Shown in pieces: positions 34,508-46,923 of a stretch of 64,000 nt of DNA. The stretch spans positions 3,164,707 through 3,228,706 of the forward strand of contig CAJSYZ010000008.1 of assembly GCA_910574455.1 (NCBI GenBank), read 5' to 3'. Below the pieces are notes generated by a model. The model was given only the letters and a program-made list of their open reading frames with translations. It was not told the origin of the DNA and did no database searches. The DNA comes from Trichaptum fuscoviolaceum. Its lineage: Eukaryota; Basidiomycota; Agaricomycetes; Hymenochaetales; Trichaptaceae. The position numbers and the translations under genes were made by a program. Every line of letters starts with the position of its first letter. Position 1 is the first letter of the stretch.

Positions 34508-36718
34508 ATGTCTATTCTTCAGTCCCTCGGTGCTCTCGACATTCTCCTAGGTCTCTGCGGCGTCATTCTCGTTTATCGGTATGCACGAACTATGGCGCAG
34601 TTGACGCTACCTCTTCCTCCTGGCCCCAAACCCCTGCCGCTTATCGGGAATTTGCTCGACATGCCAACTGGGAATGTTCTTGAAGGGAAGCATTGGGCAA
34701 ACCACAAAGCATTATACGGTGCGAACTTGTGGCTCCGGCTTCAGATTAGGCAACATATTGACTAGGAGATGCAGGACCCATCAGCTCTGTCAGAACTCTT
34801 GGAACAACGATAATCGTAATCAACGATAGCAGTATCGCGTTTGAACTTCTAGAAAAACGCTCCTCCAAATACTCGAGCCGTCCCTTTCTGACATTCGCCG
34901 GGGAATTGTGTGCAATTCTTTCCTCCTTACCACCCTTTGAAACAGTCTCGAGTAGCTTTTATCTTTGTAGGGTCGGATTCAATGTGGATACTTCAATTCT
35001 TCCTTACGGAGATATCCTAAGGCAGCATCGCAAATGGTCCCAGAGTTTCTTTGGATCGCAATCCGCTATGAAACGTATCGAGGACGTTCAAGAGGTCGAA
35101 ACCCGTCGACTTGTACTTCGATTGCTGGAAAATCCCATTGATATCAAGGGTCACTTGCACGCGTCTGTTTCATTCCCTCACTGTTTCCATGTGCTTCTAG
35201 TTCACCCCTTTGTCCTTGCAGCTTCGCTGGTGCTATCATTTTGAAGATAACATATGGCTATAATATCGATCCAAAAGACCGCGATTATTTGGTTGCTCTC
35301 GCCGATAAAGTCAACCACATCTTCTCCGTCTCTTTACAACCAGGCCGATGGCTGGTAGACACTATCCCTGCTTGTAAGTCTTTCACCACATTATTTTGAT
35401 CGCAATGCACGCATTGATACGACTTTTGACAGTGAAGTACATGCCCGAATGGTTTCCCGGGGCGGGCTTCAAGAAGACGGCTCGAAATTGGATCAAAATA
35501 GTTCAAGAATCTAACAACAAGCCGTTCGAGTTCGTCAAGTACCAAATGGTAGGATCGCAAAAGTCGTATGAGACCACATTGTAACTTCTTACATAGGCGA
35601 GGGGATACGCTCAGCCTTCGTTTGTCGAGCACTTTCTAGACAAGGGGATCTTGGATAAGGATGAAGAAATCTTGAAGCATGCTGCGACAACGATGTATGG
35701 TGCAGGGGCAGAGACGGTATGTCGGACACATGACGCTACATTCTGATATCAACTTTTTAGACCCTATAACTTATGTAAATCCATCAGACAGCCACTATCA
35801 TGGAAACCTTCTACCTCGCTATGACGTTGTATCCTGCTGTATTCAGACGCGCACAGGAGGAGATAGACCGCATCATTGGCGATGACCGTCTCCCGAGCTT
35901 TGCGGACTGCGGAAGCTTACCATATATAACTGCTATCTGCAAAGAGGTGCTCCGATGGGAGGTAGTCCTTCCGTTAGGTATTCTTCGGTATCTTATGCAC
36001 ATACATAGATGGACATTAACTAACTTACGCCTGCAGCTATCCCTCACGCCACAACAGAAGAGGATGTTTACAATGGATATCGCATTCCAAAGGGAGCTAT
36101 TGTCATTCCTAATATCTGGTAAGCTCTTTGATTCTTGAAAATACATTTTCGTCCATCCTTTCCTACCTTCGAAATAGGCAGATAACACACGACCCCGATA
36201 TCTACGAAGACCCTTTCAGTTTCAATCCGGAACGTTTCCTCGGAGAGAATGGGAACCCAGTTGAGCTGGATCCCAGCTTGCTGGTATTCGGCTTCGGTCG
36301 CAGGTAACGCCCAAGCTCTTTCGGTGAAACTGAATACATGTATGTATATGCTCACTGACACGTTGATAGAATATGTCCAGGCATGGAGGTCGCCCAGAAG
36401 TCGCTATACTTGGCCATTGCAATGTCGACCGCTGTCTTCAACATTACAAAAGCTAAAGATGCGTCTGGGAAGGAGATCGAGCCGATCCACGAGTACCTGC
36501 CTGGTCTTATCAGGTGAGACAACATCGTGTTTATATATACAATGCTATCCGAAGTCACTGATTTACTTGGCTGATTGGATTGGTAACGCAATAGCCTACC
36601 GAGGTCGTTTCAATGCTCGATCACTCCTCGCTCTGATAAGACCGCTACTCTGATTCGGACAGTCCTGGACGAACAACCCTTTGAGAAGGGCGATGGCGAT
36701 ACATTGAAGGCGCTTTGA
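34508..36718 (+). CDS. Cytochrome P450 monooxygenase 1
   Basis: Eleven exons close in phase: 34508-34718, 34775-34907, 34971-35162, 35222-35373, 35433-35548, 35597-35716, 35788-35977, 36037-36118, 36178-36303, 36370-36513, 36595-36718; about 529 residues. N-terminal membrane anchor (residues 5-24), Pro-rich hinge [16 protein letters not shown]-helix oxygen-activation motif YGAGAET-TA, K-helix KEVLRWE (ExxR), PERF motif FNPERF, and heme loop FGFGRRICPGM with the axial Cys. It looks closest to the fungal CYP64-like (OrdA-type) P450s often tied to secondary metabolism; substrate unknown. It is ER-bound and needs an NADPH-P450 reductase. A close paralogue lies downstream in opposite orientation with the same intron pattern. 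Confidence 0.93.
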
Positions 36719-37371
36719 TACTCATCTTTTCATTCTCTTCATAATTCAAGTTGATTCAGAGAGCGTTCAAGCATGTGGTGCGACTGCACCGGTGCCGACC
36801 TTCCAAGTAGCACGCTCTTGTGATCACGCAACTATGTAAAGGCTGCTCACTATCTCCTACAGCACAGTTCGGAAGATACATAGGTGACCTCCAATGAACG
36901 GGCTAACCGGCATGATTGGTTAGAAGCGATCCTGAGGTTAACGTTTTCAGACCCTTAAAAGAGGGTGCTTTGCGGAAAACTATGCAATACCAAAGTCGAG
37001 GCTGAAGCTTTATCGTTTTCATCGTCAGTTATATATACTTTGGCCGGGATCATTTGATGTCTGAGTATCTGCTGGTGCTTAGTTACAACCTTACATACAT
37101 AACCGTGACAAATTCCACATACTGCCAGCATAGTAAGTGACCCCTTAGCAGTGGCATAGCCATGTCGAAGGATAATTGTTAGATATAATGCATATATGAT
37201 ATTCAAGCCTTATTCAAGGTCACTAAGAGCTCGAGATTCCTCTCTCCACGTTTACTCCCGACATTGTTCTGTTCTGGAAAGGCAAAGGAAAATGCATAGT
37301 CTGGCCCGGGTGAAGAAGTAGAGTAGGTATCCGGTAAGGAGTTTGTCCACGACGAATATCATACCCATATT
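36719..37371. other. Spacer between convergent P450 genes
   Basis: About 650 bp between the two stop codons. No coding signal; contains both 3' ends. I saw no transposon footprint. Confidence 0.45.
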
Positions 37372-39564
37372 TCACAAATCCTTTATTTTATTGCCATCAC
37401 CCTTCTCAAACGGATGCTCCTCTAGGCCTGCCCGAATCAAAGTAACTGCCTTTTCAGAGCGAGGAGTGATCGAGCATTGAAACGGCTTCGGGAAGCTATT
37501 GCATTGACGATCAATCAGTCAAGAGGATCGGAGACAACGGAGTATCACCGCAACGTTGACTTGCCTAATAAGACCATGTAGGTACTCATGGAGTGGCTCG
37601 ATTTCCTTCCCAGACACATCTTTAGCTTTCGAGATGTTGAACACAGCGGTCGACGCTGCTATGGCCAAGAATAGCGACTTCTGAGCGATTTCCAAGCCCG
37701 GGCAGATTCTGTCAGCGAGATCATGGTACTGTAAGTCCATGTGCCTACTGAATTCGGAGAAAGCTACCTGCGACCGAAGCCAAACGCAAGTGAGCTGGTG
37801 TCTGGTTCTACAGGATTTCCATTCTCCCCAAGAAAACGCTCGGGATTGAATGTTGAAGGATCACGATGTTTTTCGGGGTTGTGAGTCATTTGCCTATCGC
37901 GTAGGAGGGATTAAGGGTAAGAAGACAGACTCACGAAGGCTACTAGCGAGCTTACCAGACATTAGGAATAATAGCTGCTCCCTTAGGGATGTGATAGCCA
38001 TTATAATCATCCTCTTCCGTCGTGGCGTGAGGAATGCCTGTAGGCCGAATATAGTACATATATCACCTTCTATGCATGCAAATCTATAGTAACAAATAAT
38101 ACCTGCTGGAAGGATCACTTCCCACCGAAGGACTTCTTTCAAAACAGCGGAAATATAGGGCAAGCTCCCATGATCAGTAAAGCTCGGGAGGCGGTCGTCG
38201 CCTATGACGCGGTCAATCTCCTCTTGTGCGCGTTTGAATACAGCGGGATAAAGCGTCATGGCCAAATAAAATGTTGCCATGGCGATGGCCGTCTAAAAGG
38301 ACCCGGACGACAAGTTGTAGTAGGTATGCATCCTAAATGCTCTGTAAATTTTTGACATACTGTTTCTGCTCCCGCAGCATACAGCGTTGCTGCAGCATAC
38401 TTCAGACTGTCTCCTTCGTTTTCCGCAATACCCTTTTGCAGAATGTTCTCGACGAACGAAGGTAGAGCATATCCGCTTGCCTATATAACATGTAAGAATG
38501 GCCGCATGCTCTTTGGGTTAATACCTACCATTTGCTGCTTAACGAACTCGAACGGTTTGTCGTAAGATTCGTGTATAATCTTATTCCATTTTCGAGCCGT
38601 CTTTTTGAAGCCGGCTCCGGGAAACCAACTCGGCATGTATCTTACTGTCAGAAGTGGCATTAGATGGTGTCTGTGTGTGAAGGTACTGTAATTAGCAACT
38701 CACAAGCAGGAATGGTGTCTACAAGCCATCGACCTGGTTGCGCTGATTCAGAGAATATACTGTCAACTTCGTCAACGAGAGCAACCAGATGATCAGTTCC
38801 TATTGGGTCGATAGTATATCCGTATGTTATCTTTAAAATGATAGCACCTGAGAATCTTTTTTCACGGATAAAATGAGCAAGCCATGAAGTGAGAAGCAAA
38901 GGAGACGGAACGGAACAGACATATGTAAGTGGTCCATGAGATTGTCAGGGGTTTCCAACAGTCGATATAAAAGCCGACAAGTCTCGATCTCTTGCACGTT
39001 CTCGATACTCTCCATAGCGGAGCTGGATCCTATGAAGCTTTGTATCCATTTGCGGTGTTGTCTTAGAGTATCACCGTAAGGGGAGATTGTAGTGCCCAGG
39101 CCAAATCCAACCCTACGAAAAGACGATTAGCATTGAATCATTGTCCATAACAGTGGAAATGAATGCATACATATCACCACAGAACGTCATCGACGGCCGA
39201 CTTGAATACTTAGACGAACGTTTCTCCAAGAGCTCGAATGCAATGTCGCTGTCGTTAACGATGATTAAGGTCGTTCCTAAAGCACTGACAGAGCTGATGG
39301 GACCTGAAAATCATTGTTAACTTGTATGTGATCGTAAGTAAAGATGATGCTCGCACCATAAAGCTCTTTGTGTTTTGCCCAATATTTTCCTAAATGTATA
39401 TGCCCAGTTGGCATATCTCGCAAATTCCCGAGAAATGGCAGCGGTTTGGGGCCAGGGGGAAGAGGCAACTTCCGCAACTTTGTCTGCGCAATACGATAAA
39501 CAAGAATCGCGCCGAAGAGGCTTAAGAGAATCTCGAAGGCACCAAGGGACTGTAGGAAGGACAT
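37372..39564 (-). CDS. Cytochrome P450 monooxygenase 2 (inverted paralogue)
   Basis: Start ATG 39564; first exon ends 39357, last exon ends with TGA at 37372; the same intron series as P450 1 was followed through. Key parts are present: anchor and hinge [23 protein letters not shown]-helix (near 38,385), [54 protein letters not shown] (split by an intron near 37,710) and the C-terminal [17 protein letters not shown]. No stop or frame shift was seen. The protein is highly similar to P450 1 along its full length, including the last exon, so this is a recent inverted duplication. Substrate unknown. Confidence 0.9.
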
Positions 39565-40613
39565 CGAGAGAGCTTCACGTTCAGATAGAAGGGTCCCGAA
39601 AGACTGACAACGGAGCTACTTCTTGTAGTGGCATGCATGATTAGGGAACAATAGTTCCAATAAGATATAAGTACGAGTCACCTGGCCTCCCAAGTCCCCT
39701 AGTTCAGCAACTTATTGAGCCCGCGCAGAGTCAAAAATAACGGCCAGATGAAAGTAGTCAAACGAAATGTATAGTTTGTCTTTAGTTAGTATAATTACAC
39801 GTACCAATGGACTTAAAGCGATAGCAAGCAAAGCTGTTAATAAACATCATATTCATCTATCGGTACCAGAGGTTCTCCACTTGGATGAGTTTCTGCCACT
39901 GCTTTCCACGCCCAGGAGAATGTTGCCGTAACAATTGAATCTTTGAAGGAGATCGTGTATTCAGGTGGACACACGTTCATTAGATATTCTGATCCAGTCA
40001 GTCGCGAGCACCAGAATTTTCCTTAGCATAGACAATGTTGTGCTATGTAAGTACTACAGACGAGGCAGGATCGCAGTAATGGCCGTTGCCGCTTGCGGAA
40101 CTGTCAGTGCGTTTGGTTGCTGGAGGAATAGTTTTACCCACGCATTTGATGCCGATCTTCTTCAACTTGAAGTACAAGTTGAAGACAAATAAAGCCAAAT
40201 ACTAGTAGTACACTGTCAGTGTCATGACTCATGACAAAGCCAGCCAATCAAACCTAGAATTCTTGTTTAGCAAAATCCATAGCACGTACATTGACCAAGG
40301 AAACCTGCTGGCGGAGCTCAACTTCTATCTAGATGAAGGGTAGTAGTGATGAAAGCCATTCCCTGTGAGTTTTTCTTGTCAATTCAATCCCGGTGTACAC
40401 CGATGAATGAAACTTTCAGTCTTGAATAGCTTTACAGAAAGAAACAGAACTAAAATGTGACAAAAGCGCTAGTCTTTTTCCTCCCAAAGGTATAGAGTAC
40501 GCGCGCACTGAGGTATACACCAGACATAACGCCTATCATCACACTTATCACTGTAATCCTTCGGTCAATTCGAAGCTCTCATCCGCGCCGTGCAAGAAAG
40601 TAAAGCAGAAGGA
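39565..40613. other. Spacer, P450 2 to PRM10-like gene
   Basis: About 1 kb without a supportable gene. A 75-codon plus-strand frame at 39965-40192 has no known motif and poor context. Confidence 0.35.
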
Positions 40614-42959
40614 CTAACTTTTGCGTGCAAGGTCCAAGGACCGTGTGTATTCATCTTCATCTGGATCAGCATACGAGCCAGACAATCCACCGGCGTCCGC
40701 AAGTCCGTTCGGGATAAGCAGCCAGATACCAGTGAGCATGACAGCAAACGCTGTCCCTCCGAAGTGTCGCGAGTACAAGTTTCCCAGCAAGCTGACGACG
40801 AAGCTCCCAAGAAGCGCTGCGTAGTCCGGATAACCAGCGAGACCCATCTTGAGGTTTGCCAACTGTGTCACTGCATATGAGCAGCACGAGATCAAGACCA
40901 TCACAGGCATTTCCCGGCTTTTGATCGGCTGCATACGTTTGATGCTGAAGACCAGACTAAGGACCGGAGCGGTGAGGAACAGCGTCCAGATCGACAGTTT
41001 TCGCAATGTCCAAGGCCAATTTGGGTCCCGATGGCACCCGTTGACAAGACTATCGGCGGTGGATGACAGCTCTTGGAACTCCCAGACACCTGTGAGGTTT
41101 GAGGGACTGAGCCACCCGGGTGTAGATGCGTTCGTGGAGAAGAATGTCCCGTTGAACGCTTCGAGCTTGTCGGAGGTGGACGCAAGGACATCACGGCCTG
41201 TTTTGTCAAAGTGAAGCCAGACATCCGAGCCAAGTGTCAGACCGTAACCAAGGTAGAGCGAAGTCATGATTCCAGCGATCAGTTTCGAAGATCCCAGGTA
41301 CATGTTCTTGCTTGCGATATCGAGGACACCTTGGACTAATAAATTTTGTTCAGCGCTGATAGACTGGTGGAATGACCGAGGACGTACGCATGACAGTCCC
41401 TGGGAGAAGACCGGTTATGGAAGCCGAAGATATGGACTGGTAGCAGAAAATTCGACCAGGGACTTTCAGAGCTAGTGCGCGTGCAATCAAGGAGACAGTT
41501 GCTGAGATGAATATGCTGAGGTAGTGGAACGTTAGCTTCAGCTTCCTGTTATGAGACAAAAGGTAATTCACTCAGCTCCACTAGCACTAAGCTCGCTCTT
41601 CGCCGCTTTCTTCTGCGCAACGTAGACAAAAACACTCAGTATACCGGACACCCACGCGTCATTCAAACTGCCCTTGAACGAGACCACACACAGCAAAGAG
41701 CCCTGGAAGAATGTCAAAGCGGCCAGAAGCTTCATGGAGTACAGAGGCGCCCTGTCGAGAATCTTCCGCAACTTTGACCGACCCTCGCTTGCCGATATTT
41801 CGTCGCGGACCACAGCGCGGTACACAGCGTGCGTCTCTTGGAAACGGCCAAGGTCTAATCCCACGAAGGCCTTGATGAGGAGAACCTCGCTCGCGTGCTG
41901 TTCGGGCAAGCCGAAGGCAACCTGCACGCATCCAGGCATATGAGCGAACTGGGCAGGCAGCTCAAAAACAGCCGCGACAGACGCTAGTTGCGATTCAATG
42001 CGATGGGAAGGCGAACCAAAAACGAGGAGTGCCTTAGCGAGAATGAGAATGAAGAGTTGTTGATTGAGAATTGCTTGGATTGCTCCAGTCAGACAGCTTC
42101 CGAAATGTAACGGCTAAAGAAGCGGCTTACTGTCGCAATTGTGAACGACCCGACGTTTCGGCTTCTTACGCCATAGCATCTGCAGGCTAATACGGACACT
42201 CCTTCGACGTTCTTCCCCTTTCTGCCCTTGGGTAGATTTCTCTCCTTCGTCACTTCCTTGGTAGCGATAACTCAAGTGGTTCTTCAAGGTGTTCGGAACT
42301 TCCAACGAGGTGTGCGACTGCGGTTGAGGGTAGAGTTGAATGCCTGCATCTACGGCAAGTGCGTGTTCGACTTCCTGGTCGCCGTTGATATGCATGGCTT
42401 GAAGGAACATGACATTCTCAGCAACGTCTGCGGGTGTGTTCTGTATGCCGTAACCGAACGCTGGCCCACCACCTCGACGACTACTCTGGCCCCTCTTATC
42501 GTTACGAAGCCCAGTGTCCTTATGCTCTGATGATCTCCTTTGAGGCGGAAAAAGTGCCAACTCTTGGTCTTCCGTAATGCGGTGGAAGAATCCAGTGATA
42601 CGTTCGTGGAGCGATTTCTTTGGACGGGGGCATCTTCCCGGACTGTGGCAGTAGGGCAGATGGTGTAGATTTGTGGGCTGTTCTTCGTGTGGAGGCATCT
42701 GATAGTGTATCTGTGAGTAGCGAGGAGCTTGGCCTTTGCCTTCGAAACGCCTGTTTCCGGGATAAGTGGGCGGTGGCATGACAGGGCTAGACAGACAACT
42801 CTTGATGTCGGCCCCCTCATCGACGCCAAGTCCAAGCTTCTCGTCCACGAACGAGCCACCGCTACCACGGATGTTATGAAGCGTTTCGATAATAGTAGGA
42901 AGAGTCGCTGGTGCACGGAACTTTGTCTGCCGCCCAGGTTTCGAAGACGGTTCGGCCAT
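40614..42959 (-). CDS. PRM10: PRM10-like ThrE-family membrane protein
   Basis: Four exons close in phase: 42959-42131, 42073-41572, 41515-41388, 41335-40614; about 726 residues. The first 280 residues are hydrophilic, with Pro/His/Arg-rich disorder. The ThrE part follows: ILNQQLFILILAKALLVFGSPSHRIESQL, FAHMPGCVQVAFG, ETHAVYRAVVRDEIS, about four helices including FISATVSLIARALALKVPG, the QGVLDIASKNMYLGSSKLIAGI segment, and the C-terminal ThrE_2 helices (SREMPVMVLISCCSYAVTQLAN, ALLGSFVVSLLGNLYSRHFG, GTAFAVMLTGIWLLIPNGLA). Bacterial ThrE exports threonine; yeast Prm10 is pheromone-regulated with unclear transport activity. The name here reflects family only. Confidence 0.88.
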
Positions 42960-44899
42960 GTTTGACTATGAAGATAAGAAAGCGGTTCTAAAGGAATGGG
43001 GGAAACAGAGCAAAGACCTAAGCAGTACGCAAGTCACTCAAAAGTGAGCGTCCGAGCAAGTTTTTTTGTTGGCAGGGCTGAAGGCATGTGGTGGTAGCGG
43101 ACAGAGATGGCGAAGACGAGGAGAAACGTAAGTTGCTCGTTTCCTGTCAAGACAACAAATACATCTAATCAAAGTGACATTTAGCCATGAGCGGATGCTC
43201 ACCGCATCTCTGGCATACGGACTTCGAGTTGCCTCCGAGCCCGGGCCTACGATCTACGCCCTACGAAGTTGGGTAAATAGGAGGGAGATCATTTGTTAAT
43301 TTCTTCAGTAAGGAGAACTCATCACATTATTGTACTTCCAAATTTTCGCATTTTCTGAAGGGCTGATGCAAGCATGAACTGCAGCTCGCTCAAATTTTAT
43401 CGAAGGTCATATTAGTATCCGATGCGTCTGAAAACAGAGTTAAGCTTACCATTTATTGCGCCGAGTACGTTCGGACGAGTTCGTAGAGCTGGAGACGTAC
43501 CCGAATTTTTTATCTGATGCATGCCGATCACTTATGAGATACACACTTCGTGTAAAGTATGGCTTTGTGTATAGCACAGTTTTATCAGTTATGTTTATTA
43601 GTTATGTTTTGCGATTTCCGAGCTTGACAGAATTGGGAGACCGTAGCCAAAGGGCATCGAGGGTACACGGATACCGCATCAAGTCGCAGAGAAGAAGAAC
43701 TTCTTTTCAACGTCGTGGATAATTTGTAGAAAATAGGAAAGAGACGATCAACCCCGGGCCGAACAACTTGAACTTCGCCGAAATGACCGATGATCAGATG
43801 CATCAGGGAAACTTCCTTTTGCTTACGGCGACTGGCGCGTCCTGGCGCGCCCTGAAGCTTTCTTAAATGGGTCGAAGCGCTGCCACGCCTGCCTGAAGGG
43901 TTGTCTGGCTGCCTGATGGCCTTAAAACACGGCGTTTCAGGATAAAATCAGTGCAAAAGGAGGGGAATTGTACATCAGGCGGCAAGCCAGGATTAAGTGA
44001 GGTTTAAGCACCGGCATGCCAGTGGGCAGTTCAAGTGCAATGGTAAGTGCAACATAAGTGCATCAGTTTCGAAACGGAAGTTCTCCAAATTGGATGTCAT
44101 CACTCAACTTTGATGCTGTGTATCATTGCACTTACCAACTTGAATACATATTATATCTGATAAACACATGCCAGCAATATGATATTTCTAATCTTTCATA
44201 GTAAAGTAAAATGTTTGTTCTGGTGGAAGCGAGAAAACAATTTGCACTTGAAGGAGCACCGCTACTACTACTACTAGTACTAGAGTAGTACTAGCCTGAG
44301 TCATGCCTGTGTCGATTTAAGTTGTTGTGGAAATTTTGAAAAGTCAAGCCCTGAATCATAGAGAGAGACTGGAAGATGGTAGACTACTTGTAAGTGAATA
44401 AACAGTGCTGAGGCAGGAAGTTATACATACCCTAGCATTTTTTGAACGAACCTCACACCTCTCATAACAACCGACGCTGCCACTAGTAGCGTCAGAATTC
44501 TCCGAGTCTATCGTATACTGTAGGAAACAAAGGGTCAGCTCTCAATCTGTACTGAGATAGTAAACGGCTTGAATCACCTTTGTCAATCGCGTCCTCTTCG
44601 TCCAACTCGCGCCTTCCTCCGACTCGGACTCCGCAATTAGACATAAATGCTGCTATGAAGCGCAGGATAAAGGTTATAATGTTGAGTAGCATGACAGTTA
44701 ATGATCGCGCGAGCATAGGATATTTAGCAAAGAGATATTTTGTCCTCCTTTTATAACTTGAAGCTGTTTGAACCATTCTTCTGGATTATTCGAAAGAGCG
44801 CTCACCGCACACCGCCTGCGAGTCCGAGTCACACTGCGCAGCGCTCTGATTCTGATGGAAGAGAATAAATCCGCTTTAGTACGAAATCAAGTAAAGTTC
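42960..44899. other. Gene-poor stretch
   Basis: About 1.9 kb. A 94-codon minus frame (44492-44776) has a hydrophobic stretch (LTVMLLNIITFILRFIAAFM) but no known family. A CTA/TAG-rich palindromic cluster lies at 44,265-44,300. From about 43,830 onward CCAGTG, TTCAAG and similar short words begin to recur, as in the rest of the right third of the window. Confidence 0.35.
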
Positions 44900-44904
44900 A
44901 TCTT

Positions 44905-45265
44905 GAAGTCGTCTTCTTGATTTCATTACTCTGAAGAAGCATTGGGAGACTTTGTTATATCTGATTTCCGAAGTTGATCCGGAAAAAAGAACTCACAAAA
45001 TTTTAAGAGATCGAGTCACAGTCATCTTGAAGCTGTCTTCATTTCTCTGAAGAAGCATTGTGAAGACTTTGTGATATTTGATTTCCGAGGAGACGGAAAA
45101 AAGGAACTCACGAAATTTTAAGAGATCGAGTCACAGTCATTTTGAAGCTGTCTTCATTTCTCTGAAGAAACATTTAAAAACTTCGTGATACCTGATTTCC
45201 AAGGACTCGGAATCGGTAACGGAAAGAAGGAACTCACGAAATTTCAAGAGATCGAGACACATTCA
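44905..45265. repeat. Tandem repeat, three units of about 115 bp
   Basis: Three head-to-tail units with landmark ctctgaagaa at about 44,930, 45,046 and 45,161, each continuing through gacttygtgatat, tgatttcc, ggaaaraa, ggaactcacgaaatttyaag and agatcgag. Units 2 and 3 are closer to each other than to unit 1. Non-coding. Confidence 0.8.
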
Positions 45266-45559
45266 AACTGTTTCAAGCCCACTCAGGCTAGCACTCCTCC
45301 TCGTCCACCACACTTTCTATCTTCGCCTCTTGGGTCCGAGTCTGCGGCTGTCCGCCTTAAAGCACGCCTTCTTTTGAGTGACCGGGGAACCGCGGAGGGG
45401 GGTGGTGCGACAACTTTCCAATCGCCTACTAAACACTGAGTCTTTCAACGTTCGAGCTCAGGTAATTTCGTTCCTCGTCTGGGCCTGTAATTCCGAGCGA
45501 TAGCGAGGTTGTGTAGTTCGCCCACGTCGCCGTAGGTTTCTTGGGCTTCCTCGAGGAAA

Positions 45560-46760
45560 ACGGTGGAGGAAGTACAAGTTCAACAATACAGCCTGAGGTG
45601 GGTGTAAAAAGCGGTGACTCAACTTGAAGTGACACTGGCAGTCACAGGATACCTTCCTATGATTTTGGCTGTGCGCTCACTGGCACTGCCAGTGGCACCA
45701 AGGCTGCCACTGCCAGTGCAGTGGCAGCAGGCTGAGCTAAAATCTATGCTCTTGTTCACTTTTTCCTGCCTCATTTTCTCGATATTATCTCAAAAACTTA
45801 TATGATATCCATACTTCTATCACTATGCAGTTCTTGAGACCTCAAATGTGATGGTAAAGTGCTTTAACACCCTTCTGTCCTTCATGAGGGGTAACGTGTG
45901 ACAAATTAAGTAGTCACTGGCAGGCTGTAGCTTCAACAAGTTCGAAAACGAAGCTGCTCAGGCTGACGTTTGTCAGTGCCAGGACCAGCAGAGATGATGT
46001 CGCGTGCACTGAAATAGTACTTATGTAGTACGAAGCCTATCATCATGATGGTACATATGAGTTGTGGTTCCTTGGATTGCATTCATATTTACTCACCTTT
46101 TCTATCCACTCTATTTCATGTTTCTCCGAGTCTTCAGGAGGTCCTTCAAGTTCTTTCTTCGCCGTTCCCCATCCTTCAAGTTGTACAGACCTCGTACATA
46201 TCTATCCCTATTTCCTTTATGCCGTAAACCATCTTCATGCTGCCTCTTCGTGCATCGTCTACAATATATATATCTCACAGTATTTGCAGAAATGTATCTT
46301 ATGATAAACCCACTACTATAGCAGTATTACTCGAACATGGTGGTAGTTCGGTACCGGAGCCTGAGGAGGGTCAGAGTCCACTGCCACTGGCAGTGGCAGC
46401 CTGAGCTTCAACTTGAACGATGGCAATGCATCATGATCCGACTTGGAGGCTGAGTCGTATGACTCCGCAACTTGAACTTTCCGTGTCCCCTTCAAGTTTA
46501 ACTTCCAACGTTGTTACGCATACAATGATTCAAGACCATGATTATACAGCCTGAAGTTCAAGTGGCTTCATCTTGAAGTAATAAGCAATAATTCCCCATA
46601 AACTTCAAATCAGGGCCCATCCGCCGAGGGAAGACGATCCTCCAACTGTCCGAGTCCAAGTCGCGAATCATGTCACTAGAACAAGTACAAGTTCAAGTTA
46701 TCACTGGCTACTAGCTAGCAGTATACTTCAAGTTCACGGATGGAAACCACACTTGCAATA
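45560..46760. other. Palindromic-word DNA (CCAGTG/CACTGG, TTCAAGTTGAAG)
   Basis: No gene. Repeated short words dominate: CACTGCCAGTGGCA-like runs at 45,680-45,730 and 46,380-46,400, CCTGAG, and TTCAAGTTGAA at many points. Short open frames here are by-products. Confidence 0.5.
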
Positions 46761-46923
46761 TCATTCCCATTTCCTCAAGTCATACATGTACTACCACATA
46801 AAGCGCACGCCAAAGGCCATCAAACACAGAGCAGGAAACAAACGTACGAATACGCAACACCATCGCATGAGAATAAGAAAAGAGCTCCACTAATTACTAC
46901 TATAGGAGTTGAGAGGAGCATCG

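Noticed and set aside
45340..45440. Possible start of a gene (LLSDRGTAEGGG frame)
   Set aside because: Short, ends quickly, no motif; adjacent to the 115-bp tandem repeats.
46045..46321. Three overlapping 60-85 codon plus-strand frames
   Set aside because: Overlap each other in all frames within AT-rich spacer; no homology recognised.
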